Source: Rosellinia necatrix (lineage: Eukaryota > Ascomycota > Sordariomycetes > Xylariales > Xylariaceae). From it: 64,000 nucleotides of DNA. The stretch covers positions 3,099,501 to 3,163,500 of the forward strand of contig JAGYVD010000008.1 in NCBI GenBank assembly GCA_021209875.1. Direction: 5' to 3'. The translations under genes were made by a program, and so were the position numbers. Shown in pieces: positions 22,986-36,400 of the stretch. Each line of letters opens with the position of its first letter. The stretch's first letter is position 1. Under the pieces are notes generated by a model that worked only from the letters and a program-made list of their open reading frames with translations, ran no database searches and was not told the origin of the DNA.

Positions 22986-25900
22986 ATTTATATTTTAAAC
23001 GTTTATTTTAAATATAAATAAAACAATAAAAATAAAAATATAATTAATTTATCAAAGAAAAAAATTAAAAAATATATAATGCAATAGAATTAAATAATTT
23101 GAAATAAAATTAATTAAAGAAAATATGATTAAATTTATAAATAAATATAAAAATAGAATATGAATTTATTTTAAATTTAAAACTTTAATAATATATTAAC
23201 ATTTAATTTTTAATGAATAATAATATTTTTAATCTTAAATAAAAATATATTAATTTATTATTAATTTTTAATTTATTATTATTAAAATTATATAATAAAA
23301 ACAAATTTTATTTTGCATTTTTCTGAAATTTAATATTAATTTATTATAAATTAAAAGTTATTATAATAATTAATTATTAAATTTATTATTTTTATTAAAT
23401 ATTTTATATAATAATAATTAATAATTATAATTTAAATGAAATTTAATGTTAATTTATTTAAAATATAAATACTTTTTATATAAATAATATTAATATATAA
23501 ATTTTAAATATATATATTATATAAAAACTAAAAAAAACTCTTGCAATAAATATTTTAATATAAATTATAAAAACTAAGATGTAATAAATTTAATCTTGAT
23601 TTATTATTAAATTAATTTAAATAATATATAAATCAAAAAATAATAAAATGTTTTTATATAAGTTTAAACAGCTATTTATTATAATTATATAATATTAAAT
23701 ATTTATAAAATTAGTAAGGATTACTAAGGGCAGTGTGGTTAAGTCTATAAAAGTGTAATATAGATTCCATGGAGGCTTCTGGTCCCTGCGGGACCAGAAG
23801 CTTTTTAAGCTCAGTTATATAATCTTAATTTAGCTAGTTTTATTAGCTAGATAAAAAGCTTTTTTTTTTTATCTATATTAAGTGCTAAAGCTATAATAAA
23901 GCGTTATTATTTTTAATAACTCTATAATGTTTTTTTTATTATGTATGAAGTTAACTATAGCTTTTTTTTAATTTTTTTAGCCGGGGTCTATTTTTTTTGT
24001 TAATGTTAGTATTTTTTAATTAGTTTTTTAATATTATAAAGTTATTATTTTAATTTTTATTAGTTAATTTTATAACTATATTTTTTTATTTAATAAAATA
24101 ATTAAATGTATTTTTAATATAGTTTATTTAATATTTAAAAATTATTTTAATTTTAATCCAATTTTTTTGAAGGTTCATTTTTCAATATTAAGCCTAATGT
24201 TAATATTTTCTTATAAAAATGATTTTTATTCCTATTTTTAAAAATAAATCTATAATTAAAATAATAAAATAAATATTAAAAGTTTTTAATAATTTTAATT
24301 TATAAGATAATTTATTAATTTTCATTTAAATTTTTATAGTTTTACATGTTATTAAAAATACTTTTAAACAGTTTTTGAAAAAATAATATTTTAAATAAAG
24401 TTTTAAATATAGATTATTTTTTATATTGAACTTTATTAATTTATATTTATTATTATGATATTATTTTATATATATTATTATAAAATATAAAACTAATTTT
24501 ATATTTTTATAAAAACATTTTTATATATATTAAATATTTTTCATAGTTATATTTATTTTTATATTAATAAAAACATTATTTAATTTAAATAATTAAAATT
24601 TAAAAAGCTGTTTATAAGCTAATAATTTAATAAGTTTTAAATATACTTTGTTTAAGTTTTATTATAAAAATAGCGTTATATTTATTTTTTATAGTTTAAA
24701 TATATATATAAATAATATTAAAAAGTAATTTTATTATTTAATTTTTTATTAAAATAATTTATTATTAAAAGTTTTGCTTTTATACCTTTTTAAAGCTTTA
24801 TTTAAAATTTAAAAACAAACATGCAATTTTAATGAAAAATAATACTATTATAACAGTAGTATGGAACAGCACGGCAATTAAACCAGGAATCCTTATTTTA
24901 AAGATCTTTTAAGCCAAGGATGCACATATTTAAAATGCAGTCCTAATGCTGCATTTATTTGTGCTTCGCATGTAAAACAGGACCAACTTTTAAAATTGTT
25001 TTTATTATATAATTAATATATATATAAACCTGTGGTTTATTATTTTAAATAAAAGCTTTTTAATAAATTTAATTATTTATACTAAACATTTCTAAAGTAT
25101 CGCCACGCTTTTAGCAATTAATAAATCTTTTTATAGATTGATCCACACCTTTGTTAAAACTATTTAATATATTTTAATTAAATAATAAAAATTGCTCAAC
25201 TAATATTTTTATCTAATTTTGAATAAACTATTTTTATTACTAAATATAAATAATACAAATCTTAATATAATATATATTATTATTATTAATATATTATCAT
25301 AATCAAAGTTTTTAATTGCTATTATATAGCTAAAATTAATATTTTAAATAAATTTATAATGAAGTTTATTATAATTATTTTGATTATTTTAATATTTTTG
25401 ATTCAATAATGCAACAATTTAATAATTATTACATAGTTTTTGTTTATTAACACTATATAATGTATATTTATTATAATAATTTAAATATGTTTTTATTTTA
25501 TAAATTTTCAATTTAATTATATGAAGCCTTAATTTTTTTATTATATGCTGTTTATTGAAATAATATTTATTATTATATCTTGTTACTAAAAGTTTAGCTA
25601 TTTATTTTTAAATATATATAATTTATGTTTATAATTTTAAAAAATATTTAATTTTAAAAAGATTTGCAATATTTTTTGCCTTTACGGATTACTTTTAGAA
25701 CTTTTTAATGTTTAAGATTTTTAATACAATCTGTTATAATATTAGTTTTTATTATTTTTTATTATTAATTCTAAATATATTATTTATATATTGTTTAATA
25801 TTAGTTTTTATTTATTTAAACTATTTGTTTTTTGAAGATTTATTAAATTAATAATATGGTTTAATTAATTAAATATATTTAAATTAAAATTTTATATCTT

Positions 25901-26160
25901 TAATATATAATAAATTTATAATTTATATTATAATAGATATATAAACCCGTTAATTAAACGTTTATTTATATAATTTATAAATTTATTATGGCGCTTAATT
26001 TAATTTAATATTATTTTTATTATTAAATAATTAGTAAAAAAAATTTGTAGTTAATTAAAGCTTTAATTATAGTTTATAAACATTAATATGTTTAAACCAT
26101 GCCAGCTATTTTTAATTTAAACAATTTATATTTTATTTTTAGTTATAATATATAACAACT
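22986..26160. other. AT-rich segment with a distinct mutation signature and small GC islets
   Basis: No gene. Surviving G is mostly followed by A and surviving C is often preceded by T, the reverse of the flanking AT blocks. Less mutated islets lie at about 23,716-23,815 (with a 12 bp hairpin), 24,855-24,990 and 25,085-25,160. It is bounded by the inverted pair of ~230-250 bp repeats at 22,222-22,452 and 26,161-26,409. No second copy was found in the window. Confidence 0.5.
23775..23801. repeat. Unmutated hairpin, 12 bp arms, TGC loop
   Basis: GCTTCTGGTCCC and GGGACCAGAAGC pair perfectly around TGC. It is the most GC-rich point of a ~100 bp islet in AT-saturated DNA. Confidence 0.8.
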
Positions 26161-26409
26161 GTTGCACCTGTCACAAATAAAGAGTCAAGGCTCTAGCAAT
26201 CAGTAATATATTCTCTAAAAATCTATAGATAAAAAAAGAAAAAAGTAAATAAAAGGAATTAGCCTTTTAAAATTCTGGCTAAATATAAATACGTGGGGTA
26301 GGTCTAGTCTATGTGCTACAGCTGGTTTATGTGTACTAGTTGGAAACAAGTGTACAAATATCCTGTGTGTGCCACGCATGCTATAAAAAAAACTAGTTAT
26401 TTATAACTA
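26161..26409 (-). repeat. Inverted, mutated copy of the 231 bp repeat
   Basis: Reads GTTGCACC... on the + strand, the reverse complement of the end of 22,222-22,452. Alignment holds along the whole length (CCTTGACT, AGCCAGAATT, GCGTGGCAC and GTACAC are shared) with many transitions. No clear target duplication is left. Confidence 0.75.
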
Positions 26410-27555
26410 CCCTTTTTAAAAAAAAATAACTTATATATAAAATATATCCAGGTTTTAAACGTATAATGTTTATATAATATTTTTTTATAAAAAACAAATC
26501 GCTTTGAATATTTATTTATATAATATTTTTTTTTTTATATTTATTTTAATTTATATTTGCTTTTGTTTTTATTTTGTTATATTTTTTTATATAGCTTTAC
26601 TATTATTTTTATATATTATATTAAATTTAGTTTTTTTTACAGCTTATAAATAATTATATAATTTTATTAAAAGTTCTGCTGTTTTTATATTAATATTACA
26701 AATTTTTTTTAATAATTTTATATTATTTTCAAAATTTTTTATTAAATATTATTCCTTATTAATATTTTGACTTTTTTAATGAATTTATAATTAGAGCTTT
26801 TTATAATATATTTTTAAAGTGTGTGTGCGTATGTGTATATGTGTGTGTATGTACAAAAGGAGGAAAAGAAAAAAGCAGACGGAACAGCGGAACAGAAGGT
26901 TAGCTGCAAGTGGGGCTGTATATATATTTAGGCAACGGAAGGCACGCTAGTAATTTTGGGCCCGGGCTAAGGCATCAAGCGGCAGCTATGTAAGGCGTGC
27001 ACAAATTAAAGGCTGGGTACAAGCGGGAGATTTTATATAAGGAGGCAACTATATATAAATAAGCAACTATATATAAGCAGAAAATAATATATAAGTAAAA
27101 AACTATAATTAATAAAAACAAAAGCTAGTGTTAGAACTATAGCAATTAGTTATAGTTATTTATAGCTGTTATATATATATATATTTTATATAAATATATA
27201 ATATATATATTATATATATATATATAGCATATATGTTTTATATATAAAACAAGCTATATTATTGCTGTTATTTTAAAAGTTGTATATTAATAAAATTTTT
27301 ATATAAGATTTAAAACAAGGTTATATATAATAATTATTTAAATAGAATTATTAAATATAATAGGTATTATATAATAAAAGTTGTATTTTATTTTATATAT
27401 AAATAATATATATATTATATATATAAAGTTTATTTAATATTAATTAATAGTTATAAAATATAACTATAAATTAACAAAAATAAAAATAAAGCATGTTTAA
27501 AAATTAATAAACTTAAACAGGTTTTTATATCGTATTTTAAAAATTTTGTTTTATA
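26410..27555. other. AT-rich spacer with GT microsatellite and purine-rich islet
   Basis: A (GT)n-like tract lies at about 26,818-26,852, followed by a less mutated, G-rich and C-poor islet to about 27,050. Then come two TATATAAGCA-type repeats and a TA-rich palindromic stretch at about 27,170-27,235. No coding sequence seen. Confidence 0.5.
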
Positions 27556-28240
27556 TAAACAAATTATTTTTATATAATAAAAACTTGAAAAAATTAATTT
27601 TAAATATTTATATTTTTATATGTTTTATTATATTTTAAAGTTATAAGATAAAAATTAAATATTAAAAGCAATAATATATAATTATATAAAATTATTTATT
27701 ATATAAAAGCTAAACAATATATAAATAAACTTTTAAAAATCTGTTTATTAATTTATAACTAAAATTTATTGATTTATTTTTAACATGTTTTTATAATAAT
27801 TTTAAAATAATTATACAATAAAAAGAACTATTTATTATATATAAGAATATTAAATAATATAATAAAATCGCAATAAACTATAGAATTAATAAACGTATTA
27901 TATAAAATATTGTTAATATATAATATTAAAAATAAAAGCTTAAGATTATAGCTATAACTCCGATTCTATTTAATATATAAGCAGCCTGCTATATTTTAAA
28001 ATATAAATATTTAAATATAACCGGCTAGCTATTAAAAAAATTTATATATGAAAAATTTTAAACTATAAACATATAAAATATAAAATTAACTTTATAAGCT
28101 AATCTAACAAAAGCTGCTTAATATATTAAATAAAAAAAACGTGCGATTTAACAGCAATAACACCTTTATATAAACAGTTAAGCTTATATAAATTATATAA
28201 AAATAATATATATTAAATAAATTAAAACGTTTTTTGTTTA
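27556..28240 (+). repeat. ~690 bp direct repeat, left copy
   Basis: Homologous along its length to 34,188-34,872 in the same orientation, with differences mostly C/T and G/A plus small indels. It ends where A1 of the second 6 kb element begins. Shared landmarks include TAACCGGCTAGCTATTA and AAGCTGCTTAATATATTAAA-type strings. Confidence 0.7.
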
Positions 28241-28246
28241 TAATTA

Positions 28247-31200
28247 GGTTCTACTAAGGTTAGAGCTTTACTACTTAACTTCTTTTTTTATAACTTTAAC
28301 TTTTAAGCATATTAAGCTTAAAATAGCTTTGAATTTATTTATTAAAAAAAGAAAAAATAATAAATTAAACATTTTAATATTAAAAAACGTTAAAAGCTAT
28401 AATAATATTATATTTATAATAATATTTTTTGCTTTAAAACTAATAACACAGCAAAAATATATAAGCTAAAGCTTTATTTTTAATAATTATATAAACTGAA
28501 TTTTTAATAATATAAGTAATATTATAATTTTTAGCTTACTATGAACTTATATTTATATTAAATTAAACTTGCAACTTTTTTTAAAAAAACAAGCCAAGGC
28601 TAATATAGCAGGTATTTTTTTATTTTTTAAAAAAAAAATCGTTTAACGCAAGCTACGTTTTTATTTGCAGCGTTTTAAACGTAAAAAAAAAAAAAAACTT
28701 TAGGTAAGCTAATTTAAATTTAAAATTAAATTAAGTTTAGCTTGTTTAAAAAGCTTAAATTTAGATTTTAAATCCGCTGAAATATATAAGTTATTTTTTA
28801 TAATTTAATTAATAGCGGGCCAGTTTTTTAAAGTTAACAAAAAATAAATTATAACAATAGTTTATAGCAACTATAAACTAATAAATTTAATTAAGCTATA
28901 AATAAAAAGCATATATATTTTAAACGTAGCTATAATTTTATATATAAACTAAAAAAAATATTATAATATAAATAATGTTTTTAAACCGGAAGTATATAAA
29001 AACAATATTTTTATTTAAATATAAAGTTTTTAATTTTTATAGCGATTTATATATAATTATTTAAATTATAATTATATATAGCTTTAGCTATAAATAATTT
29101 TGCTTATATAATATATAAATTAAAAGCAATAATTTTTTTATCGCAGTTTATATAAAATATTATTTAATAATTTTATATATAGCTGCTTTATAGTTGAAAT
29201 AAAATTAAAAATAAAAATTTAGCTATTTATTAATTATAGTTTTAAAAGCAATAAATTACATTAATTTAATAACAGATTAAATTAAAAACAATTTATATTT
29301 AAATATATTTTATTAAAAAATAAATTTTATAATAAATAAAATAATTACAACTATATTAAAACTAGCTTAGTTTTATATTATTATAAATATATATGCTGCT
29401 GCTATAAAAACATATATAAAAAACTAGCTTATATTAAAAAAAGCTTAAAATAAGTCGGCTATTTTATAATTTAATTATAGTTTAATAATTTAATTAAAAT
29501 TTAACCTGTATTTATTTTAAAACAATTTAAAATATTATTAATTATTTAAATAATAATATTAGTTTTAAAGCTATTATTTAAACCTGTAGTAAATATAATA
29601 TTAAAGTTTAAAGTTTTTAATTAAATAAACTTTTTATTTATAGCTTTTTTATTTTTTTTTTAATGTAAATTTGAGCAAAAAACGTTATAAAACTATTTAA
29701 ACAATTTAAAAAAGCTATTAATTAATATTTTATGCTATAAAGCTATTTTAATTTAAGCTGCTTAAGCAATTTAAAATTAGCTAATAAAAACTATTTAATA
29801 ATTAAATAATAAATTAAAACAGATTTAATATAAAATTAGATTATAAAATAAAGCAGCTTTATAAGCTTAGATTGTTTTTTTTTAAGCTTAGTTTTAAAAT
29901 TTTTTAAAAAATAACGCCGGATATATTATTTATTTTTTTTTAAAAACAGGTTAATTAATAACTAAATTTAACTTAAAATAATAACGCTTAAAGATTTAAT
30001 AATATAATAAATGTTTAACTTAGTTTAAGCTGTAGGCTTAAATATATATTTTATTAAAAAAAACTTAAAAAACGCGTTTTAATTAGTTCTAGTTATATTT
30101 TTATAATAAATGCTGCTTAAATTTAAATAAAAATTAAAGTTTTTTATAAAAATTATTTTTGTTTAGTTTATATATAGCTTTTTTATTTTTAACTTATTTA
30201 TTAAAAATTTATTTTAAATTTTAAAATCTTTTTCTATTTATATTAATAATATATTATTTAAACAACTTTATTTTTATAATATTTATATTATATATTTAAA
30301 AATATTTAATATTTATTAAAAATATAACTGTTTTTAAACATATTAAATTTAATTTTAAACTATAATAAAACTATAAAAGTATTATATAAAAGTTTTTAGC
30401 GTTAAAATTAACACGTTTTTAATATAAGCAGAGCTTATTAATAAAAAAAAAAAAAATAAAGCAAATTATATTTAAAATAATATTAAAACTGCAAATATTT
30501 TAAAAGAAAACTAAAAAAATCGCAGGCTATTTAAGCTTTTACGTTATAATAATTTTAATTAGCAGAGCTTTTTTTTATATTATATAAGCATTGCTATTTA
30601 AATTTAATTTAAAGCAGTTTTAACTAAGATTTAAATAAATAATATAAAACTTTATTTAATAGTTTAACGTTTTAAAAATTTTAATAAAAATTTATATTAA
30701 ATATAAACTACTGTTTAATTTATTATTTATTTATAAATATTTTAAAATTCACAGTTAATAAATTTTAATTTAAAATAAAAATAAATATTTATAATTAATA
30801 TATAACGTTATTTATTTTTAAAATTAAGCTTATAGCTATTTATGTTTTAAAAATAAAATATTATAAAATATTAAGATTTTTAAAATTATAGCGCTTTAAA
30901 TTACGTTTTAATATTAATATATATATTAAACAGTTAATATTATAATTATTTATATAAATAAAATAATTATATAAGCCGGTTTAATTAATATATTTACAAA
31001 AACTTTTATTATTATATTTATTTTATAAAATATTTGTTTTAACTACATAAAAGAATATTTATTTTTAAATTAAACAAATTATATTATAAAATAATAATTT
31101 TATTAATATTTTATTTTAAGCTAAATTTATAACAATTGTTAACTTATGTTTTAACTAGCAGTTTTTAATAAAAGCAATTTAATTTTATATTTTTAAATAA

Positions 31201-34187
31201 AATTTAAAGCTATAATTTATTTTGTTTTAAAAATAATTATATTTATTTATTATATATAGGCTTAATAAATTTAACTTAAAAATATATAATATTATAATAA
31301 ACTTATATAAAAACTAATATTTTTATTAAAACAGGCCAGCTTAACTTATATTAATATAAACTTTTATTTTAAATATATATAACTATATATTTAGTTTTTT
31401 ATAACAGCTTATTTAAAGCTTAACTTTAAATAAATATATTTTTATATTATATTTAGTTTATATTAATTTACGTTTAAACATGCAAGTTTTAAATATTTAT
31501 ATATTAAACATTTAATTTAAAAACCAGCATATTTTCTTTTTTTAAATTAAGCAACTTTATTAAAGCTTTAATTATAAAACAATTTTTAATTAAATTAATA
31601 TTAAATAAAGCTATAATAAATAAAAACCTGCCTAATAAATTAATAATTAATACAGCTTTTATAATAGTTTAATATAACCTTTTATAATTAAATAAAATTA
31701 TATATAATCAATCTAACTTATAAAAGCTTTATAAATAAGCTGTTTTGAGCTTATTAAAGTTATTAATTTAACTTTTAATAAATAAAAATAAATAAAAAAC
31801 GTTTTAAAATAAACGTAATAATAAGCGTTATAAACAGTTTATTATATTTAATTATTTATATAGCAAACATTTTAAAATAAAATATTATTTTAATATATAT
31901 ATACGATTTATTATTATTTTTTATTTTATATATAATGTTTTTTAAAAACTAAAATATCTTGAATTTTATAAAACTGTTTATTACGTTTAAAAATTAATTA
32001 TAATATATGTTTAACTTATAGTTTTAAATAAAGCGCTATTTAATATATATAAAATATAAACATAAATAAAAACAATATAAAATTTTTAAGCTATTAAATA
32101 TTAAACATAATAAAACGGTATTATAAAACGTTTTTAATTAAAATATTAAAATTAATAAACGTTTTATATTTAATATAAGCCTAAATTATTTTATATTATA
32201 AAACCTAATAAAAATTAAACTTTAAAGATATTTATTATTTTGTTTTAAAAACTTACTTGATATTAAATTTACGTTAAATTTGCTTTTATTAATAAATAAA
32301 TAAATATATTTAATATAAATGTTAAATTTATTATAAATTTGGTTTTAATTTTAATAAAATCTAGCAGCAGTATATTTAATTAATTATATAATAAATTTAT
32401 AGCAAATTTGCTTTAAATTATGAAATAAAAACAAATATATATTATTATATATTAAATTTATATTAAGCTTATAACAAAATATAAAATAATTAAACTTTTA
32501 AAAACATTTTATATTATATATTTTTATTTAATGTTTAAGCTATTACGTATTAAATTTAAGCTTAATTTATAGTTAATTTATTTATTAACAGCTTTTAACG
32601 TTAAAACATTTAAAAAAGAATTTTATTAAATAAATTTATATTTTTTGCTGCAACTTTTATTATTTTTATTATTGTTTATATTATTATTTATATTATTATT
32701 ATTGTTATTATTATTATTATTATTATTAAAAGCTTTTATTATAGCAGCTTTTTAACTTGTTTTTGTTTTAAACTTTAATTTTAGATTTTATTCATAGTTT
32801 TATATAATAAAGCTTTGTAATTAGCATTAAATTTATTATAAATTTACAGCAGATTTTTATTTTTAGCGTTTTAAAACGCTTTATAAATATTTAATATAAT
32901 ATAATTATAATAAGCGGCTCTTTAAACCTGTATAAATAAATTCTATTATTTTTTAATTTTTATATTATTTATATTAATTTAATAATAAATTAGCATTAAA
33001 TTTGCTATATATTAGTTTTAATAATTTATATTAAAATATTTATTTAAACAGTTTTTTTTCAAGCTTTTATATAATATATATATTTAAAAGTTTATATATT
33101 AATATTATTTAAATAAAAAACGTTTATATTTTATATAAGTTAATATTAAATTTGTTTTAAATTATAACTATTAATTTTTATAATATAAAATATATAATAA
33201 ATATAATAAATTTAACATTTAGTTATTATACCAGGCTTTTAATTTATAATAAATTAGCGTTAAATTTAAAAAGAATTTATTAAAAAATTTATTTTTATTA
33301 CGCGATTTTAATAACAGCAAGCCAAGAGGCTAGCAATAAGCTAGCGTGTTTTTATTTAAAATTAAAAGCATTATTATTTATTATCAGCTAGGCGTTAATA
33401 TATTATTAACATTTTAAATTTAAAGCAAATTTATATTATATTATTATATTTATTAAAAAAGTTGTAAAAGCTAAAAAACCTTTTATTTATAAATTTAATT
33501 ATATTTTTATTTTGTTTAGTTAGCTTTATTCAAAAATTTATTTAATTATATTTTATTATATATTTTTAACTTTTTTGTTTTACAGATGAATTATATTTTT
33601 AATTTTTATTATTTTATTTATAAATAAAATAAACATTTGAAGTGTAAGTTTAAGCATTTTTTCGGCTAGCTTTTTAGGCCTGATTATATATTAAATTTAA
33701 CGTTAAGAAATAAGCATATATTTGCTATATTTTTAGCAGCAGCTTCATATTAAAAACAATTTATATTAAACTTATATTTTTTAAAATATATGCTATTTAT
33801 ATTATATAATATATTTTATTAATAATACAAATCATTAAGTTTTATTAAAATTAAAGTTTTATTGCTTAATTTTTTTTATCACTTTAATTTTTAAATATAT
33901 TAAGCTTAAAATAGCTTTAAATTTGTTTTATTTATTATTTAATAGCAACAGGCTATTAAAAAAAAATTAGGTTTTTTTTAATTAATAGATAGTATATATA
34001 GCGTAGGGCATTTTTCCGGCTAGCTTTTTAAGCTTAATTACGTATTAAATTTAACGCTAAAAAATAAGCATACGTTTGCTACACTTTTAGCAGCGGCTTT
34101 ATACCAAAAGCGACGTGCATTAAGCTTGCGCACCTTTTTAGAATATATGCTATTTATATTGCGCGGTATGCCCTGTTAGTAATATAG
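28247..34187 (+). mobile_element. ~6 kb RIP-mutated transposable element, copy 2
   Basis: Collinear with 15,669-21,706. A1 is at 28,247-28,345, B1 at about 33,650-33,832, A2 at 33,838-33,925 and B2 ends at 34,187. The same split direct-repeat layout in two independent copies shows that the architecture is original and not an assembly artefact. No inverted terminus is visible at its left edge, unlike copy 1. It is more uniformly mutated than copy 1, and no reading frame survives. Confidence 0.75.
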
Positions 34188-34872
34188 AACAAGTTATTTT
34201 TTATATAATAAAAACTTAAAAAAAAATTAATTTTAAAAATTTTTATTTTAGTACGTTTTATTATATTTTAAAATTATAGTGTAAAAATTAAAGATTAAAA
34301 AACGGTAATATTTAATTATATAAAACTATATATTATATAAAAACTAAACAATATATAAACAAACGTTGAAAACTTATTGATTAACTTATTATTAAAACTT
34401 ATTTATTTATTTTTAAAATATTTTTATAACAACTTTAAAACAATCGCACGATAAAAAAGCTTTTTATTATATATAATAATATTAAATAATACAATAAAAT
34501 TATAATAAATTATAAAATTAATAAACATATTATATAAAACGCCGTTAATATATAATATTAAAAACAAAAGCTTAATATTGCAACCGCAACTTTAATTATA
34601 TTTAATATATAAACAGCCTTCTATATTTTAAAATATAAATATTTAAATATAACCGGCTAGCTATTATAAAATTATATATTAAAAGTTTTAAATTATAAAC
34701 ATATAAAATATAAAACTAATTTTATAAGCTAATTTAATAAAAACTGCTTAATATATTAAATAAAAAACATCTAATTTAATAGCAACAATAGTTTTATATA
34801 AATTATTAAACTTTTATAAATTATATAAAAATAGTATATATTAAATAAACTTGAACATGTTTTATTTATATT
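34188..34872 (+). repeat. ~690 bp direct repeat, right copy
   Basis: Partner of 27,556-28,240. It starts immediately after the ATATAG end of B2, so the 6 kb element is flanked on both sides by this repeat. It might be an LTR of a composite element, or a duplicated target region. Confidence 0.7.
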
Positions 34873-35268
34873 TATATTAATACTTATATAAATATTTAAC
34901 TTGTTTATTTTAATCTAACAGCTTTATATAAACATAAATAATATCAGCATTTTATAGCTTAAAATATTATTTAACATGTTATAACTAAAACTAAGAGTTA
35001 ATATACGTTTTTAAAGTTTTAAAAAAAAAACTAGTAAACTATTTATATAACTAATAATTAAATATAAATATAGATTTTAATTTAATAAACAGCTGTATAA
35101 TATTTATAAAACATAAACTAAACTTTTAATTAATTTATACATACTTTATTATATACTATTTTTTATAAACTCTTAAATAATTACTATATATATCTATAAT
35201 GTTTAATTTAGTTATAATTAATATGTTTTTTAGTTTTTTTTTTTTTAAAACATATAAAACAGAAATAT
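34873..35268. other. AT-rich spacer, nothing recognised
   Basis: Non-coding AT-rich DNA between the direct repeat and the target duplication of the next LTR element. Confidence 0.6.
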
Positions 35269-35273
35269 ACTTT

Positions 35274-35594
35274 TGTTGCAGAGGAATAGATAAATTGTAT
35301 AAGAATAGTAGAATTAAAGCCAAGCGATTAGTGCAGGCAAGTTAATTTAAGCTTATAATAGTAATATATCTAGTTAAGTTGTATTATATAAAAATAATTA
35401 GACTGGCCAGCTTATATATACAGCTTAGAAAAAATTATATTTTTTTTGTTTTATAATTAGTTTATTTAAATAGGTCAAGCTTATATAAGCTTAACCGTTT
35501 ATTTTAATAGTTATTAATTTAGTTATAAAGCTTATTGCAGCACTTAGGCTATAATTACTAGTTTTTTGCTAAAGCTATTTATTTTATTATAATA
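35274..35594 (-). repeat. LTR (left), 321 bp
   Basis: Heavily C/T and G/A mutated relative to its partner at 43,119-43,439; preceded by the ACTTT target copy. Confidence 0.88.
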
Positions 35595-36214
35595 TATCCT
35601 CCAGATTTAATTAATTAAAGCTTAATTTATAAAATAAATCTTAATAATTATTTTATATAGTTTTATATATAAAAATAAATAATAATTTTATAATTAATTT
35701 AAATAATTATTTTAAAAGATTTTAGAATTAAAAAGCTTTTTTTTAAATACAAAGTTATTATTTAATATAATTAATAATAATAAAAGAAAATATAGTTATT
35801 AAAATAATTAACTAGCAAATAATTTTATAAAAACAGTATAAATATTTTTAAATAAATAATAGCTTAGCTTTTTTTTTTAATTTTTAAATCGATTAATTAA
35901 TTTATATATAATTTTTAAATAGCTAGCATTTTAACGCGCGTTAATTTTAAACTAACAGCTGTTTTTTAATAATTTTTAAATAATTTTAAAAATTGTTTTT
36001 TTTATAAATAATTTTTTTGTTAAATATATGCTGCAGCAAGCAGTTTTATATATAATTAGTTGTTTTAATTAATATAAATAATATTAAAAATTTATTATAT
36101 TTAGTTTTTAAGCTGCTGTTTTTTTTTTTTATAAATAATTTTTAAAAGTTGTTCTAATTTTTTATGTTATAATTAAAAATCTAATTTTGCTTTAAAATAA
36201 ATATTTTTGCGTTA

Positions 36215-36400
36215 TTATTATTACTGCTGCTGTAATTATTGCTGCTGCTGCTAATGTTAATGCTGCTCTGTTTTTACGCCGCTTGTTTGCTTGTTTGTTT
36301 TTTTGCTTGTTTTTTTTTTTTATTTTTACTACTGCTGCAGCTACTGCTGCTTAAGCCGCTGCTGCTGCTAAAAAGCCAGGCTTAATTGCTGTTTTTTTTA
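36215..36400. repeat. GCT/CTG-rich low-complexity tract
   Basis: Many GCT and CTG triplets survive inside an otherwise AT-saturated element. GC-context cytosines are the kind that persist throughout this block, so the survival may be a context effect. On the minus strand this would encode an Ala/Ser/Lys-rich low-complexity segment. Confidence 0.55.

Noticed and set aside
22222..26409. One large transposon bounded by the inverted 231/249 bp repeats
   Set aside because: The left repeat has its own perfect AAATG duplication and splits two A-B modules, while the outer flanks of the pair share no target duplication; two independent insertions fit better.
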